Notes: generated by a model not told the origin, from the letters alone. Positions 1-6,582 are shown, numbered from the stretch's first letter. The stretch: DNA of 7,293 nucleotides from an uncultured Verrucomicrobiae bacterium (GCA_937927265.1 CALBCO010000182.1:1-7293); one strand, 5' to 3'. Made by a program: numbers and translations.

Positions 1-1130
1 GATGACGCCAGCATCGCCAACACTGCCGCCGTCAAAATCCCGCCGAAACTGCCGGTCAAAACAATCAGGCACGTCCAAACGCCCTGCGCCACGAGCGCGG
101 CCGTCGGCACGCGAAATCGCGGGTGCACCCGCGCCAAGCGAGGAAAGAATACGCCATCTTCGGCCATCGCGAACAACACGCGCGGTCCGACCATGATCGT
201 CGCGTTCATCGCGCCCAGGATGCACAGCACAATCGCCACCGACAGGATGGCGTTCCCCGCCGGCCCGAACGTGACGGTTGCCGCTTCCTGGGACACATTC
301 GGCAACCCTGGCATCCGCGCGACCGGCACGATCCGCAACAGGGCGATGTTGAACAACAAATACGCCGCCGTCACCACCAACGTCCCGGTCGCCAACGCGC
401 GCGGCAACGTGCGTTGCGGATCGCGGCACTCGCCGGCCATGTACGTCGCCGCGTCCCAACCCAGATAAGCGAACGACACCCCGATCAACGCTCCGCCCAA
501 ACTCGTCCAAACCGATCCCGGCAACGCCGGCAGGGCGAAGACCGTCCGCCACTCGCCGCCAGCATGCGCCAACCCCACGGCGGTCAGCCCGAGCAGCGCG
601 AATAATTTGAGCGTGGTGAGCAGATTCTGGGCGTCACGGCCCACGCGCAGTCCAAGGCCGTTGATCACGGTCAGGCCCAGCACTGCGCCCAGCGCCGGCA
701 CATGGCCGCCGTGCAAAGTGATCCAGCCGGCTCGAAACAGAACACTGTCCTCCGCGCACCACGGGTAGAAGTAGCTGAGATACCGGGCCAGCCCCATCGC
801 GATGAACGCGATGCAGCATGGAAACGCCGCGACTGAGGCAACCCAGCCGTCGAGAAAGCCGCAGAACCGCCCGTAGGTTTCGCGGATATACACGTAGTGG
901 CCACCGGCCTGCGGAAACATCGCGCCCATCTCGGCATAGGTCAGCGCACCGGTCAAAGCGAAGACGCCGCCGGCCAGCCACGCCAGCAAAATCCAGCCGC
1001 CACCGGGCAACGCGCCGGCGATGCTGCCGGTAGTGAGGAACACGCCGGTGCCGATCATGTTGCCAATGATCAACAACGCGCCGTCGCGCGTGCTGAACGC
1101 GCGTTCCAAGCGGGGAACTGTCGGCGTCAT
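1..1130 (-). CDS. APC-superfamily amino acid permease (3' end outside window)
   Basis: This is a multi-pass inner-membrane transporter that probably carries amino acids or related amines. The 376 visible residues are strongly hydrophobic and read without interruption from the ATG at 1130 to the left edge. Family marks, in order, are: the helix-1 substrate-binding turn IGTGVF (residues 26-31); PQAGGHYVYIRE (73-84); the helix-6 region AYLGWDAATYMAGE followed by P228 and P233 (211-233); and the cytoplasmic stretch GPRVLFAMAEDGVFFPRLARVHPRF (305-329, where APC transporters usually have SRVLYAMARDG). About nine transmembrane helices are visible. Members usually have 430-500 residues, so roughly 60-120 are missing. 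The start lies 3 nt after the stop of the upstream methyltransferase gene and lacks a Shine-Dalgarno sequence, so translation probably depends on coupling. Substrate cannot be told from sequence; an SteT- or YhdG-like exchanger or importer is possible. The family call is firm, the substrate is not. Confidence 0.9.
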   Translation of the reverse strand, partial: MTPTVPRLERAFSTRDGALLIIGNMIGTGVFLTTGSIAGALPGGGWILLAWLAGGVFALTGALTYAEMGAMFPQAGGHYVYIRETYGRFCGFLDGWVASVAAFPCCIAFIAMGLARYLSYFYPWCAEDSVLFRAGWITLHGGHVPALGAVLGLTVINGLGLRVGRDAQNLLTTLKLFALLGLTAVGLAHAGGEWRTVFALPALPGSVWTSLGGALIGVSFAYLGWDAATYMAGECRDPQRTLPRALATGTLVVTAAYLLFNIALLRIVPVARMPGLPNVSQEAATVTFGPAGNAILSVAIVLCILGAMNATIMVGPRVLFAMAEDGVFFPRLARVHPRFRVPTAALVAQGVWTCLIVLTGSFGGILTAAVLAMLAS

Positions 1131-1133
1131 GGG

Positions 1134-3428
1134 TCAGCGCGCCGACAGGGGCGCACCCTTCTGGAAGAAGAGCATGTATCGCTGCGGGATGAATTGTTCG
1201 GTTTTGACCAGCCTGAATCCGTAGTGCTGCATCTGCGCGACGATCAATTCCTTGGCGAGGTAGGGGCCATGATACGGGACAACACCCTCTGGGACAACTG
1301 CATTGTCCACAATGACCAATCGCCCGTCTGGCCGCAACGCTCGGTGAATGCTCGCTACAAACTCGTCTTTAACCTTCTCCATCGAAGTTGTGTAGATGAC
1401 ACCGTACAAAGAACATAAATACACCAAGTCTACGCTATTGGTCGGCAGACAGATGTCGTTGAACTTCGATTCGACGGGCGTAATGTTTCGAAGTTTGTAT
1501 CGTCGGCAGATCTCCGACAGGAAATCGAGGTGTTTGGCATTCGTCTCCACCGCATAGACGCGTCCGCGATTGCCGACAAGGTCGGCGAATTTGAACGTGA
1601 AGTAGCCCGGACCGCTACCGACATCGGCCACGGCCTGGCCACGTTGCAATCCCAGAGCACGCACCATCTGACTTGTTTTTTCCCAACTTTCCCGTTTGGG
1701 ATTATTGAACAGCACGAAGTCACGCCAGAATGCCATTTGATCTTGTGTCACCTCTGGCAGCTTCGGTTTGCCGTCTTTGTCCACAGGCCGAGGCGGTCCC
1801 GATGGCAGCGGCTCATCTTGTTGGCCGGTGCGCTTCCGGGGCGAGCCGGGTGACGGTTCTTCTTGTCCCTTCAATGCGATCGCAGCAGCAGGATCCTCTT
1901 TCTTAGGTAGATGTCTTTTTTTTACGGCCTCAAAGCCGGATGTGCGGTGCGGTTCGGGCTCCTGGTTCTCTTCTTCAAGGTGGTATCGGTTGCGGACATA
2001 TTTCTTGAGTACCTCATAGTTTTTGCCAGCTAGAAACATGAAGTAGTCTTTGGTGTACGGGGGTGCGAGCATGGCCCGTTGTTTGGATTTTGTGGCGGTG
2101 AGATACTCGCAGAACCACTGGAACGCCGTGTACTCGTCGCCAAAACGCTCTTTGGGAATGATGTCGCGGTAGATTTTTAGCGCTTCGGTCGCGGCAACCT
2201 GGTCGTTCTGATCGATTGCCCGGTAGAACAACCGGGCTGCCTTCCGCCCCTCGCGGGTGATGTCCGGCGAGGCGTCATTCGGAATATGAACCAACGAGCG
2301 TTTCGAGCCTGGCCGTATGAGGTTGAGGTCGGCGGACGGTAACACCGGTTCATTCGCCCCCGCCTGCAACAGCCGGTCGTCCTTGCGGAACAAGAGAACA
2401 TAGCGTTGCGGGATGAATTGGTGCGCCCCCACCAGCCGAAATCCGTAATGCTGCAATTGCGCCACGAGCAACTCGCGCGCGATATATGGCCCGTGATACG
2501 GCAGCGTTTGGTCATCCACAAACGCATTGTCCACCACCGCGAAGATGCCGCCCGGTTTGAGCACGTTGCGGATGCTCGCCACAAAATCGTCCTTCTCTGG
2601 CTCGGTGAGCGTCGTATAGATGATGTGGTAAAGCGAGCACATATACGCAAGGTCCACTTGGTTGGTGATGCCGATGTTGCGCACGGTGGAGACGACAGGC
2701 TCGATGTTTCTTACCTGCAATTGGGCGGTGAGATTCGAAACATATTGAACATGCAGGTCGTTGATATCAATCGCGTACACACGCCCACGGTCGCCCACTT
2801 TCTTGGCAAACTCGAAACTGTAGTAGCCCGGCCCGCAGCCGATGTCCGCCACAACTTGGCCCGGCTTCACGTTGAGCACTTCGTAGATCTTGCTCGTCTT
2901 CTCCCACTGCTCCCGACGCGGATTGTTGAACAGAATGAAATCCTCCAAAAATCCCTGCCGGCGTTGACCTTCGGGCCGGTCGGCATCTTCCAATTCCGCC
3001 AGCTTGTACTTGCGTTTCAAGTATTCCTTCAACGTCGCAAAATCGTTGTCGGCGAAAAACCGGAACGTAGCGGTCACAAACGGGTCAGTCAAAAAGCCCG
3101 GTCGCTTCTCCGCCGGCGCCAGCAGATAATCACAAAACCACTCCAACGCCGTGTATTCGCCGCCGAAATTTTCATTCGGAATGATCTTCTGGTAGATGGC
3201 TTTTGCGGCCGCCGCTTCTTGGGGGTCGTTATTTTCTAGCGCGGCCAGCAAATGTCTGGCCGCCGCCGTGCCGCCTTCCGTCCGGTCAAACGAATCAATG
3301 CTGCCCAAATGCACCAGCGACGCGCGCGATTTCACCATCACGAAATCGGGAACCAGATTGGTTGTCTGTCCACTCGCCGTCGCCAGACTCCACCCGGCCA
3401 TTACGACCACCCACACCAGTTGTTTCAT
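1134..3428 (-). CDS. Exported protein with two tandem helical + class I SAM-methyltransferase units
   Basis: This 764-residue protein starts at the ATG at 3428, which follows a strong Shine-Dalgarno sequence (GGGGAGG, 7 nt spacing). Residues 1-20 look like a Sec signal peptide (K3, hydrophobic core, ATASG then Q21). Unit 1 (about 34-349) and unit 2 (about 375-757) are homologous. Each has a helical domain with IIP, FG and EYTA..WFC.YL, then DF.LFNNP.RE.WEKTS, then a Rossmann methyltransferase. Motif I is VADIGCGPGYY (193-203) and VADVGSGPGYF (600-610). The acidic residue expected to bind the SAM ribose is D221 or E628. Both units end in PYHGPY, QHYGFRLV and FIPQRY. Unit 2 carries an extra charged, proline-rich linker (about 484-560). 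Both SAM sites look intact. The substrate is unknown. Related exported methyltransferase-like proteins with a single unit exist, as I recall; a doubled one is unusual. An upstream in-frame extension to 3809 lies antisense inside nadD and is rejected. Confidence 0.88.
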   Translation of the reverse strand: MKQLVWVVVMAGWSLATASGQTTNLVPDFVMVKSRASLVHLGSIDSFDRTEGGTAAARHLLAALENNDPQEAAAAKAIYQKIIPNENFGGEYTALEWFCDYLLAPAEKRPGFLTDPFVTATFRFFADNDFATLKEYLKRKYKLAELEDADRPEGQRRQGFLEDFILFNNPRREQWEKTSKIYEVLNVKPGQVVADIGCGPGYYSFEFAKKVGDRGRVYAIDINDLHVQYVSNLTAQLQVRNIEPVVSTVRNIGITNQVDLAYMCSLYHIIYTTLTEPEKDDFVASIRNVLKPGGIFAVVDNAFVDDQTLPYHGPYIARELLVAQLQHYGFRLVGAHQFIPQRYVLLFRKDDRLLQAGANEPVLPSADLNLIRPGSKRSLVHIPNDASPDITREGRKAARLFYRAIDQNDQVAATEALKIYRDIIPKERFGDEYTAFQWFCEYLTATKSKQRAMLAPPYTKDYFMFLAGKNYEVLKKYVRNRYHLEEENQEPEPHRTSGFEAVKKRHLPKKEDPAAAIALKGQEEPSPGSPRKRTGQQDEPLPSGPPRPVDKDGKPKLPEVTQDQMAFWRDFVLFNNPKRESWEKTSQMVRALGLQRGQAVADVGSGPGYFTFKFADLVGNRGRVYAVETNAKHLDFLSEICRRYKLRNITPVESKFNDICLPTNSVDLVYLCSLYGVIYTTSMEKVKDEFVASIHRALRPDGRLVIVDNAVVPEGVVPYHGPYLAKELIVAQMQHYGFRLVKTEQFIPQRYMLFFQKGAPLSAR
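1158..2306 (-). repeat. Protein-level tandem repeat, unit 2 (with inserted linker)
   Basis: This encodes residues 375-757. It matches unit 1 at an offset of 341 residues in the helical part and about 407 in the methyltransferase part. The difference of about 66 residues is the inserted lysine-, glutamate- and proline-rich linker encoded near 1749-1979. The SAM-binding glycine loop and following acidic residue are kept (GSGPG and E628), so nothing visible marks this copy as a dead domain. Confidence 0.9.
1916..1923 (-). other. A8 homopolymer (coding strand) in the interdomain linker
   Basis: On the coding strand the run reads GTA AAA AAA AGA (V-K-K-R), inside the linker of unit 2. It is the longest mononucleotide run I noticed in the window and sits in a GC-rich gene. 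Slippage in either direction meets a stop soon after: TAA six codons on in the -1 frame, and TGA about 16 codons on in the +1 frame. Either would give a product lacking the second methyltransferase domain. Whether slippage happens is inference. Confidence 0.4.
2382..3329 (-). repeat. Protein-level tandem repeat, unit 1 (helical domain + methyltransferase)
   Basis: This encodes residues 34-349 of the exported methyltransferase. It aligns with unit 2 without gaps over the first ~110 residues (from SRASLVH against SKRSLVH), and again over nearly all of the methyltransferase domain. The DNA copies are clearly diverged: matching stretches such as those near 2400 and 1180 share only interrupted identity. 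The duplication is therefore old, not an assembly artefact. Confidence 0.9.
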
Positions 3429-3435
3429 GATCAAA

Positions 3436-3442
3436 CCTCCCC
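3436..3442 (-). promoter_or_regulatory. Shine-Dalgarno sequence of the double methyltransferase gene
   Basis: The minus strand reads GGGGAGG seven bases before the ATG at 3428. It fixes the start directly before the signal peptide and rules out the longer reading frame that extends into nadD. It is the strongest ribosome binding site in the window. Confidence 0.8.
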
Positions 3443-3501
3443 AAAGTGCCAAACGCCCGAACCTTTCGTGCGCGTCACACCCGTCGTACCACAGGCGGCT
3501 G

Positions 3502-3516
3502 GCGCTTGCCAAGCGC
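3502..3516. promoter_or_regulatory. Perfect 15-bp palindrome between divergent genes (possible operator)
   Basis: GCGCTTG-C-CAAGCGC is a perfect 7-bp inverted repeat around one central base. It lies in the spacer between the methyltransferase and nadD genes. It overlaps the candidate -35 box of nadD (TTGCCA, 3506-3511) and, by symmetry, a TTGGCA box on the other strand (3507-3512). A regulator bound here could affect both directions. A chance palindrome in GC-rich DNA is also possible. Confidence 0.35.
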
Positions 3517-3535
3517 GGCGTGCGCTGGCTATAGT
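3506..3535 (+). promoter_or_regulatory. Candidate sigma70-type promoter for nadD-rsfS
   Basis: TTGCCA (3506-3511) and TATAGT (3530-3535) each match the consensus hexamers at five of six positions, separated by 18 bp. Transcription would begin near 3542, only about two bases before the nadD ATG at 3544. There is no Shine-Dalgarno sequence before that ATG. The combination points to a leaderless or nearly leaderless mRNA. Confidence 0.55.
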
Positions 3536-3543
3536 TCGCCCGC

Positions 3544-4116
3544 ATGAAAATCGGCGTGTTCGGCGGCACCTTCAACCCCGTCCACCTCGGCCATCTGCTG
3601 GTCGTGGCCGACGCCACCGAACAGGTTGGCCTCGACCAAGTGAAGTTCATTCCCGCCGCCACCCCGCCGCATAAAAAAACTGACCGCCTCGCCGCCGGAC
3701 GCCACCGCTTGGCGATGCTCCGCCTGGCGATCCGCGGCCAACGACAGTTTGAAGTGGACACCCTCGAGCTGCGACGGGGTGGCCGTTCGTATTCGGTGGA
3801 CACCCTCACCGCTTTGAAACGACGGCAGCCCGACGCGGACTTCTATTTCATCATCGGAGCCGATAGTTTGCCCGAACTGCACAGGTGGCGGGCAATTAAA
3901 CGATTGAGTCAGCTCTGTCAGTTTATCGTGGTGGCTCGTCCCGGTTATGCGTTACGCCCGCCGCGCGTCACAGTCGTATGGCAGGCCGTGACTGGTCATG
4001 TCTGCGATATTTCTTCCACGGAGATTCGCGCCCGGATTGCATCCGGACGGCCGATTCGTTATCTTGTGCCGGACATGGTGCGCCACTACATCTACCAACA
4101 CGGTCTTTACCGGTGA
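3544..4116 (+). CDS. nadD: Nicotinate-nucleotide adenylyltransferase
   Basis: NadD joins nicotinate mononucleotide to the AMP part of ATP, giving deamido-NAD and pyrophosphate, the step before NAD synthetase in the cytoplasm. The 190-residue product has the whole family pattern: the nucleotidyltransferase signature GGTFNPVHLGH (residues 7-17, with H14 and H17 for ATP), PPHK (41-44), GRSYSVDTL (80-88), IIGADS (103-108) with W115, and ISSTEIR (156-162). Length is normal for the family. The start at 3544 is the first ATG and places the signature at the very N-terminus, as usual. It has no Shine-Dalgarno sequence and sits just after a candidate -10 box. An A7 run (3673-3679) encodes the lysines of PPHKK. 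Its stop overlaps the start of rsfS, a common bacterial pairing. Confidence 0.97.
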   Translation: MKIGVFGGTFNPVHLGHLLVVADATEQVGLDQVKFIPAATPPHKKTDRLAAGRHRLAMLRLAIRGQRQFEVDTLELRRGGRSYSVDTLTALKRRQPDADFYFIIGADSLPELHRWRAIKRLSQLCQFIVVARPGYALRPPRVTVVWQAVTGHVCDISSTEIRARIASGRPIRYLVPDMVRHYIYQHGLYR

Positions 4117-4508
4117 ATTCCGAAACCCTTGCCCAGCTTTGCCGCGAGGCCGCCCTCGACAAAAAGGCGACGGAGGTGCTTGTCTTGGATCTCCGCGCCA
4201 TTTCCAGCGTGGCGGATTTTTTCCTGATCTGCAGCGGCCAGTCTGAACCGCAATTGAAGGCCATTGCCGAGGAGATCGCCCGGCGCGGCCGCGAACACGG
4301 TGCCCGCCCTCGCGGTCAGGATGGGTTTGCATCGAGTCGTTGGATCGTGATGGATTTTGGCAGCGTGCTGGTGCACATCTTCCATCCCGAATTGCGCCAG
4401 CGATACGCCTTGGAACAACTCTGGGGTGATGCAAAGCACCTACCGGCGCAACCCCTTGTTAAGCGAACGGTAAGTTCACGACCCCCTGAATCGTTAGCAC
4501 AGCGGTAG
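4113..4508 (+). CDS. rsfS: Ribosomal silencing factor RsfS (YbeB/Iojap family)
   Basis: RsfS binds protein uL14 on the large ribosomal subunit and blocks joining of the small subunit, lowering translation in starvation or stationary phase. The 131-residue product carries the family core: VLVLDLRAISSVADFFLICSG (residues 22-42), Q47 and AIAEEI (50-55), then W77, MDFGSVLVHIFHPE (80-93) and YALEQLWGDA (98-107). I chose the GTG at 4113, whose GTGA overlaps the nadD stop. It gives the usual family N-terminus, whereas the longer reading frame to 3978 would add residues read out of frame inside nadD. The last ~20 residues after GDAKHL are a polar tail without family features. Translation is probably coupled to nadD. 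Confidence 0.95.
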   Translation: MNSETLAQLCREAALDKKATEVLVLDLRAISSVADFFLICSGQSEPQLKAIAEEIARRGREHGARPRGQDGFASSRWIVMDFGSVLVHIFHPELRQRYALEQLWGDAKHLPAQPLVKRTVSSRPPESLAQR

Positions 4509-4662
4509 AAGTTTCACACGCGGGTGACTCCTTTGTGTAGGCCGTGCCGGGTAGTTTTTTGCAGCCAACACGCCCATCCTTGTCGTTTGCCTCGATCCTA
4601 CTGCAAATGGCCGCGGGTCGTGTCGCCTTTCACGCTTGCCCAGATACATAAATTCGCGCTCG
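4509..4662. other. Convergent spacer between rsfS and serA
   Basis: This stretch of 154 bp holds no gene I can support. Transcribed rightwards, 4582-4611 can fold into a hairpin with a 9-bp stem (two G-U pairs) and a 12-base loop, but no U-run follows. The T6 run at 4555-4560 has no adequate stem before it. No convincing intrinsic terminator is visible for either gene. Both strands have short open frames here, without coding character. Confidence 0.5.
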
Positions 4663-6249
4663 TTATAACCGGGCGACTTTCACATCCAAAACATCTTTGT
4701 CGGCACGTATTTCTTTGAGGACTTCGGCCGAAGGAAGGGTATCAAGGTTCAACACTTCGAGCGCCACGCCGCCTTCCTTGTCGCGTGCCAGCGACATGCC
4801 GGCAATGTTGATCCGATGTTTGCCCATGATGGTCCCGATCCATCCCACCACGCCCGGCCGGTCTTTGTTGTTGACGATGAGCAATACGCCCTGCGGCACC
4901 GCCTCGACCGGCATCCCATTGAGACGGACGATGCGTGGGTTGTTGGCCGAACCGTAAAACGCCCCCGCGATGCTGACGGTTTGTCCGTCGGCAAACGCCC
5001 GCACGTGGATCAACTCCGCGTAGTCAATCGGATCGGTGCTCTTGATTTCCTCGACGCGGATGCCGAGTTGCGTTGCGATGGCCGGAGCGTTGACGTGGTT
5101 GACTTCGCTGCCCTCGGCGTGTTCGAGGAAACCCTTCAGCACCGCGCGTTTGATTGGGTCGGTCTCCCACGTAGCGGCTTTGCCGCAAAACTCGATCGCC
5201 AGCCGCTCCAGCCGGGGTGGTGCCAATTGCGCTAGCAACCGGCCCATCTTTTCCCCAAACGCCACAACCGGTTGCAACTGTGCCAACACTTTGGCGTCAA
5301 TGGACGGCATGTTCACCGCGTTGCGGATCGTGCCGCCGCTCAACACTTCGGCAATCTGCTCGGCAATCTCGATGCCGCAGGTCTCCTGCGCTTCGTGCGT
5401 CGAGGCGCCGAGGTGCGGCGTCAGAATCACCTGGTCCAAGTCGCGCAACGGCAGGTCTTTGGGTGGCTCCGGGTCATAGACATCAATCGCCACGCCGGCC
5501 ACCTGCCCGGCTTTGATCGCCTCGGCCGCGTCGGCCTCGACGATGATGCCGCCGCGGGCGCAGTTGATGAGGCGGACGCCTTTTTTCATCTTGGCAATGG
5601 CGGCCTTGTTGATCATGCCGCGTGTCTGCTCGGTGGCCGGCACGTGCACCGTAATGAAATCCGACCGCTGGTAAAGATCATCCAGTTCGACCACCTCCAC
5701 CTGCAACGCCTTGGCCCGGCTGGGGCTGAGGAAGGGGTCGTAGGCCAGCACGGTCATGCCGAAGGCAAGCGCCCGTTTGGCGACTTCGCTGCCGATGCGG
5801 CCCATGCCAATGATGCCGAGCGTCTTGTGAAACAGTTCCGTCCCTTCAAATGATTTGCGGTCCCATTTGCCAGCTTTCATGGAGGCATGAGCCTGTGGGA
5901 TCTTGCGGGCCAATGCGAGCATCAACGACATGGTATGCTCTGCAGTGGAGATTGTGTTGCCGCCGGGGGTGTTCATGACGATAATGCCGCGCTGGGTGGC
6001 GGACTCCACGTCCACGTTGTCCACACCGACGCCGGCACGGCCGATGACCCGCAGTTTTTTGGCGGCCGCGATGATTTTGGGGGTTACCTTAGTCTGGCTG
6101 CGCACGATTAGCGCGTCGTATTCGCCAATGATCGGGAGCAACTCATCCTCCTTGAGGCCGGTCTTCACATCCACCCGCAACGCCGAGTTGGCGCGCAACA
6201 GTTCCACACCCTTCGGCGCAATCGCATCCGCAACGAGCACTTTCATCAT
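4663..6249 (-). CDS. serA: D-3-phosphoglycerate dehydrogenase, long ACT-domain form
   Basis: SerA oxidises 3-phosphoglycerate to 3-phosphohydroxypyruvate with NAD, the first step of serine synthesis. The 528-residue product has: the substrate-binding part with GRAGVGVDNVD (70-80); the NAD-binding Rossmann fold with GMGRIG (148-153) and D171; active-site residues R232 (NCARGGI), E261 (DPEPP) and H279 (TPHLGAST); an intervening domain at about 315-445; and a C-terminal ACT domain (VLLIVNNKDRPGVVGWIG, 455-472, onward), which in relatives can bind serine. This is the long form of 520-530 residues, as in Mycobacterium and many other bacteria. The ATG at 6249 is 7 nt after GGAG; an ATG at 6246 or a TTG at 6255 are less likely. 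The gene is divergent from the glutaredoxin gene and convergent with rsfS, so it is probably transcribed alone. Confidence 0.97.
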   Translation of the reverse strand: MMKVLVADAIAPKGVELLRANSALRVDVKTGLKEDELLPIIGEYDALIVRSQTKVTPKIIAAAKKLRVIGRAGVGVDNVDVESATQRGIIVMNTPGGNTISTAEHTMSLMLALARKIPQAHASMKAGKWDRKSFEGTELFHKTLGIIGMGRIGSEVAKRALAFGMTVLAYDPFLSPSRAKALQVEVVELDDLYQRSDFITVHVPATEQTRGMINKAAIAKMKKGVRLINCARGGIIVEADAAEAIKAGQVAGVAIDVYDPEPPKDLPLRDLDQVILTPHLGASTHEAQETCGIEIAEQIAEVLSGGTIRNAVNMPSIDAKVLAQLQPVVAFGEKMGRLLAQLAPPRLERLAIEFCGKAATWETDPIKRAVLKGFLEHAEGSEVNHVNAPAIATQLGIRVEEIKSTDPIDYAELIHVRAFADGQTVSIAGAFYGSANNPRIVRLNGMPVEAVPQGVLLIVNNKDRPGVVGWIGTIMGKHRINIAGMSLARDKEGGVALEVLNLDTLPSAEVLKEIRADKDVLDVKVARL

Positions 6250-6318
6250 AATCAATCTCCGTGGTTGAAATTACGGAGCAATTTGCGATGTTGGCGCCCA
6301 ATTCACAAGAACAAATCT
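6250..6318. other. Divergent spacer between serA and glutaredoxin
   Basis: These 69 bp must hold the start signals of both genes. On the minus strand the serA Shine-Dalgarno sequence is clear. TTGAAA (6265-6270) could be a rightward -35 box, but no good -10 box follows at 16-18 bp. No inverted repeat of note is seen beyond the 6-bp GGCGCC near 6294. Confidence 0.4.
6257..6260 (-). promoter_or_regulatory. Shine-Dalgarno sequence of serA
   Basis: GGAG on the minus strand lies seven bases before the ATG at 6249. It favours that start over the in-frame TTG at 6255, which would be almost touching it, and over the ATG at 6246. I see no convincing promoter boxes in the 69-bp spacer for either direction. 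Confidence 0.6.
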
Positions 6319-6582
6319 ATGCCGACCATCAAACTCTACAGCCGGTCACTCTGCGGGTGGTGCCAAGACGCCAAGCGGTACCTCAAAGAACACAACCTGA
6401 CTTTTGACGAAGTGGACGTGGGCCGAGACCCGGCGGCCTACGAGGAAATGAAACGACTTTCGGGCCAGACTTTTGTGCCGACGATTGTCGTGGACGGCAA
6501 AGTTCTCGCCGATTTCGACGTGGCTCAGTTGGAAAAGTTCCTCGCCGCGCTGCCCAAGACCACCACCCAGGCCCAAGCATAA
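6319..6582 (+). CDS. Glutaredoxin-family dithiol redox protein
   Basis: This is a small cytoplasmic thioredoxin-fold protein of 87 residues that reduces disulfides or glutathione adducts, or supplies electrons to a reductase. The N-terminal strand IKLYS leads into the active site C12-G-W-C15, a dithiol pair. FVPTIVVDG (52-60) holds the cis-proline (P54) that faces it, and a final helix DVAQLEKFL follows. The first cysteine site is CGWC, not the common CPYC, so it may belong to a mycoredoxin- or NrdH-like branch. I chose the ATG at 6319 because the fold begins directly there; an upstream TTG at 6265 would add an uncharacteristic 18 residues. No clear Shine-Dalgarno sequence precedes it. The 3' end overlaps pgpA on the other strand by 58 bp. 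The specific partner is unknown. Confidence 0.9.
   Translation: MPTIKLYSRSLCGWCQDAKRYLKEHNLTFDEVDVGRDPAAYEEMKRLSGQTFVPTIVVDGKVLADFDVAQLEKFLAALPKTTTQAQA

Noticed and set aside
123..605. Arg- and Gln-rich open frame on the plus strand opposite the permease
   Set aside because: Composition is that of an antisense frame to a hydrophobic protein; the permease reads without breaks on the other strand.
2406..3239. Open frame of 277 codons on the plus strand opposite the methyltransferase
   Set aside because: It is a shadow of unit 1, rich in His, Arg and Val as expected for antisense reading, with no ribosome binding site or recognisable motif.
3429..3809. Upstream in-frame extension of the methyltransferase reading frame by 127 codons
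   Set aside because: It runs antisense through the conserved start of nadD, has no family features, and would bury a clear signal peptide and strong Shine-Dalgarno sequence at 3428-3442.
4490..4560. tRNA-like D-arm (TTAGCACAGCGGTAGAAG) at the end of rsfS
   Set aside because: No matching acceptor stem, anticodon stem or GGTTCGA T-arm follows at the right distance, and the first part codes for the end of rsfS.
4541..4560. Possible terminator: GC-rich stretch before a T6 run
   Set aside because: Only a 3-bp stem (GGC/GCC) can form before the T-run, too weak for an intrinsic terminator.
5272..5853. Long open frame of 193 codons on the plus strand inside serA
   Set aside because: It is the complement of a strongly conserved serA region, lacks family features and is typical of antisense frames in GC-rich genes.
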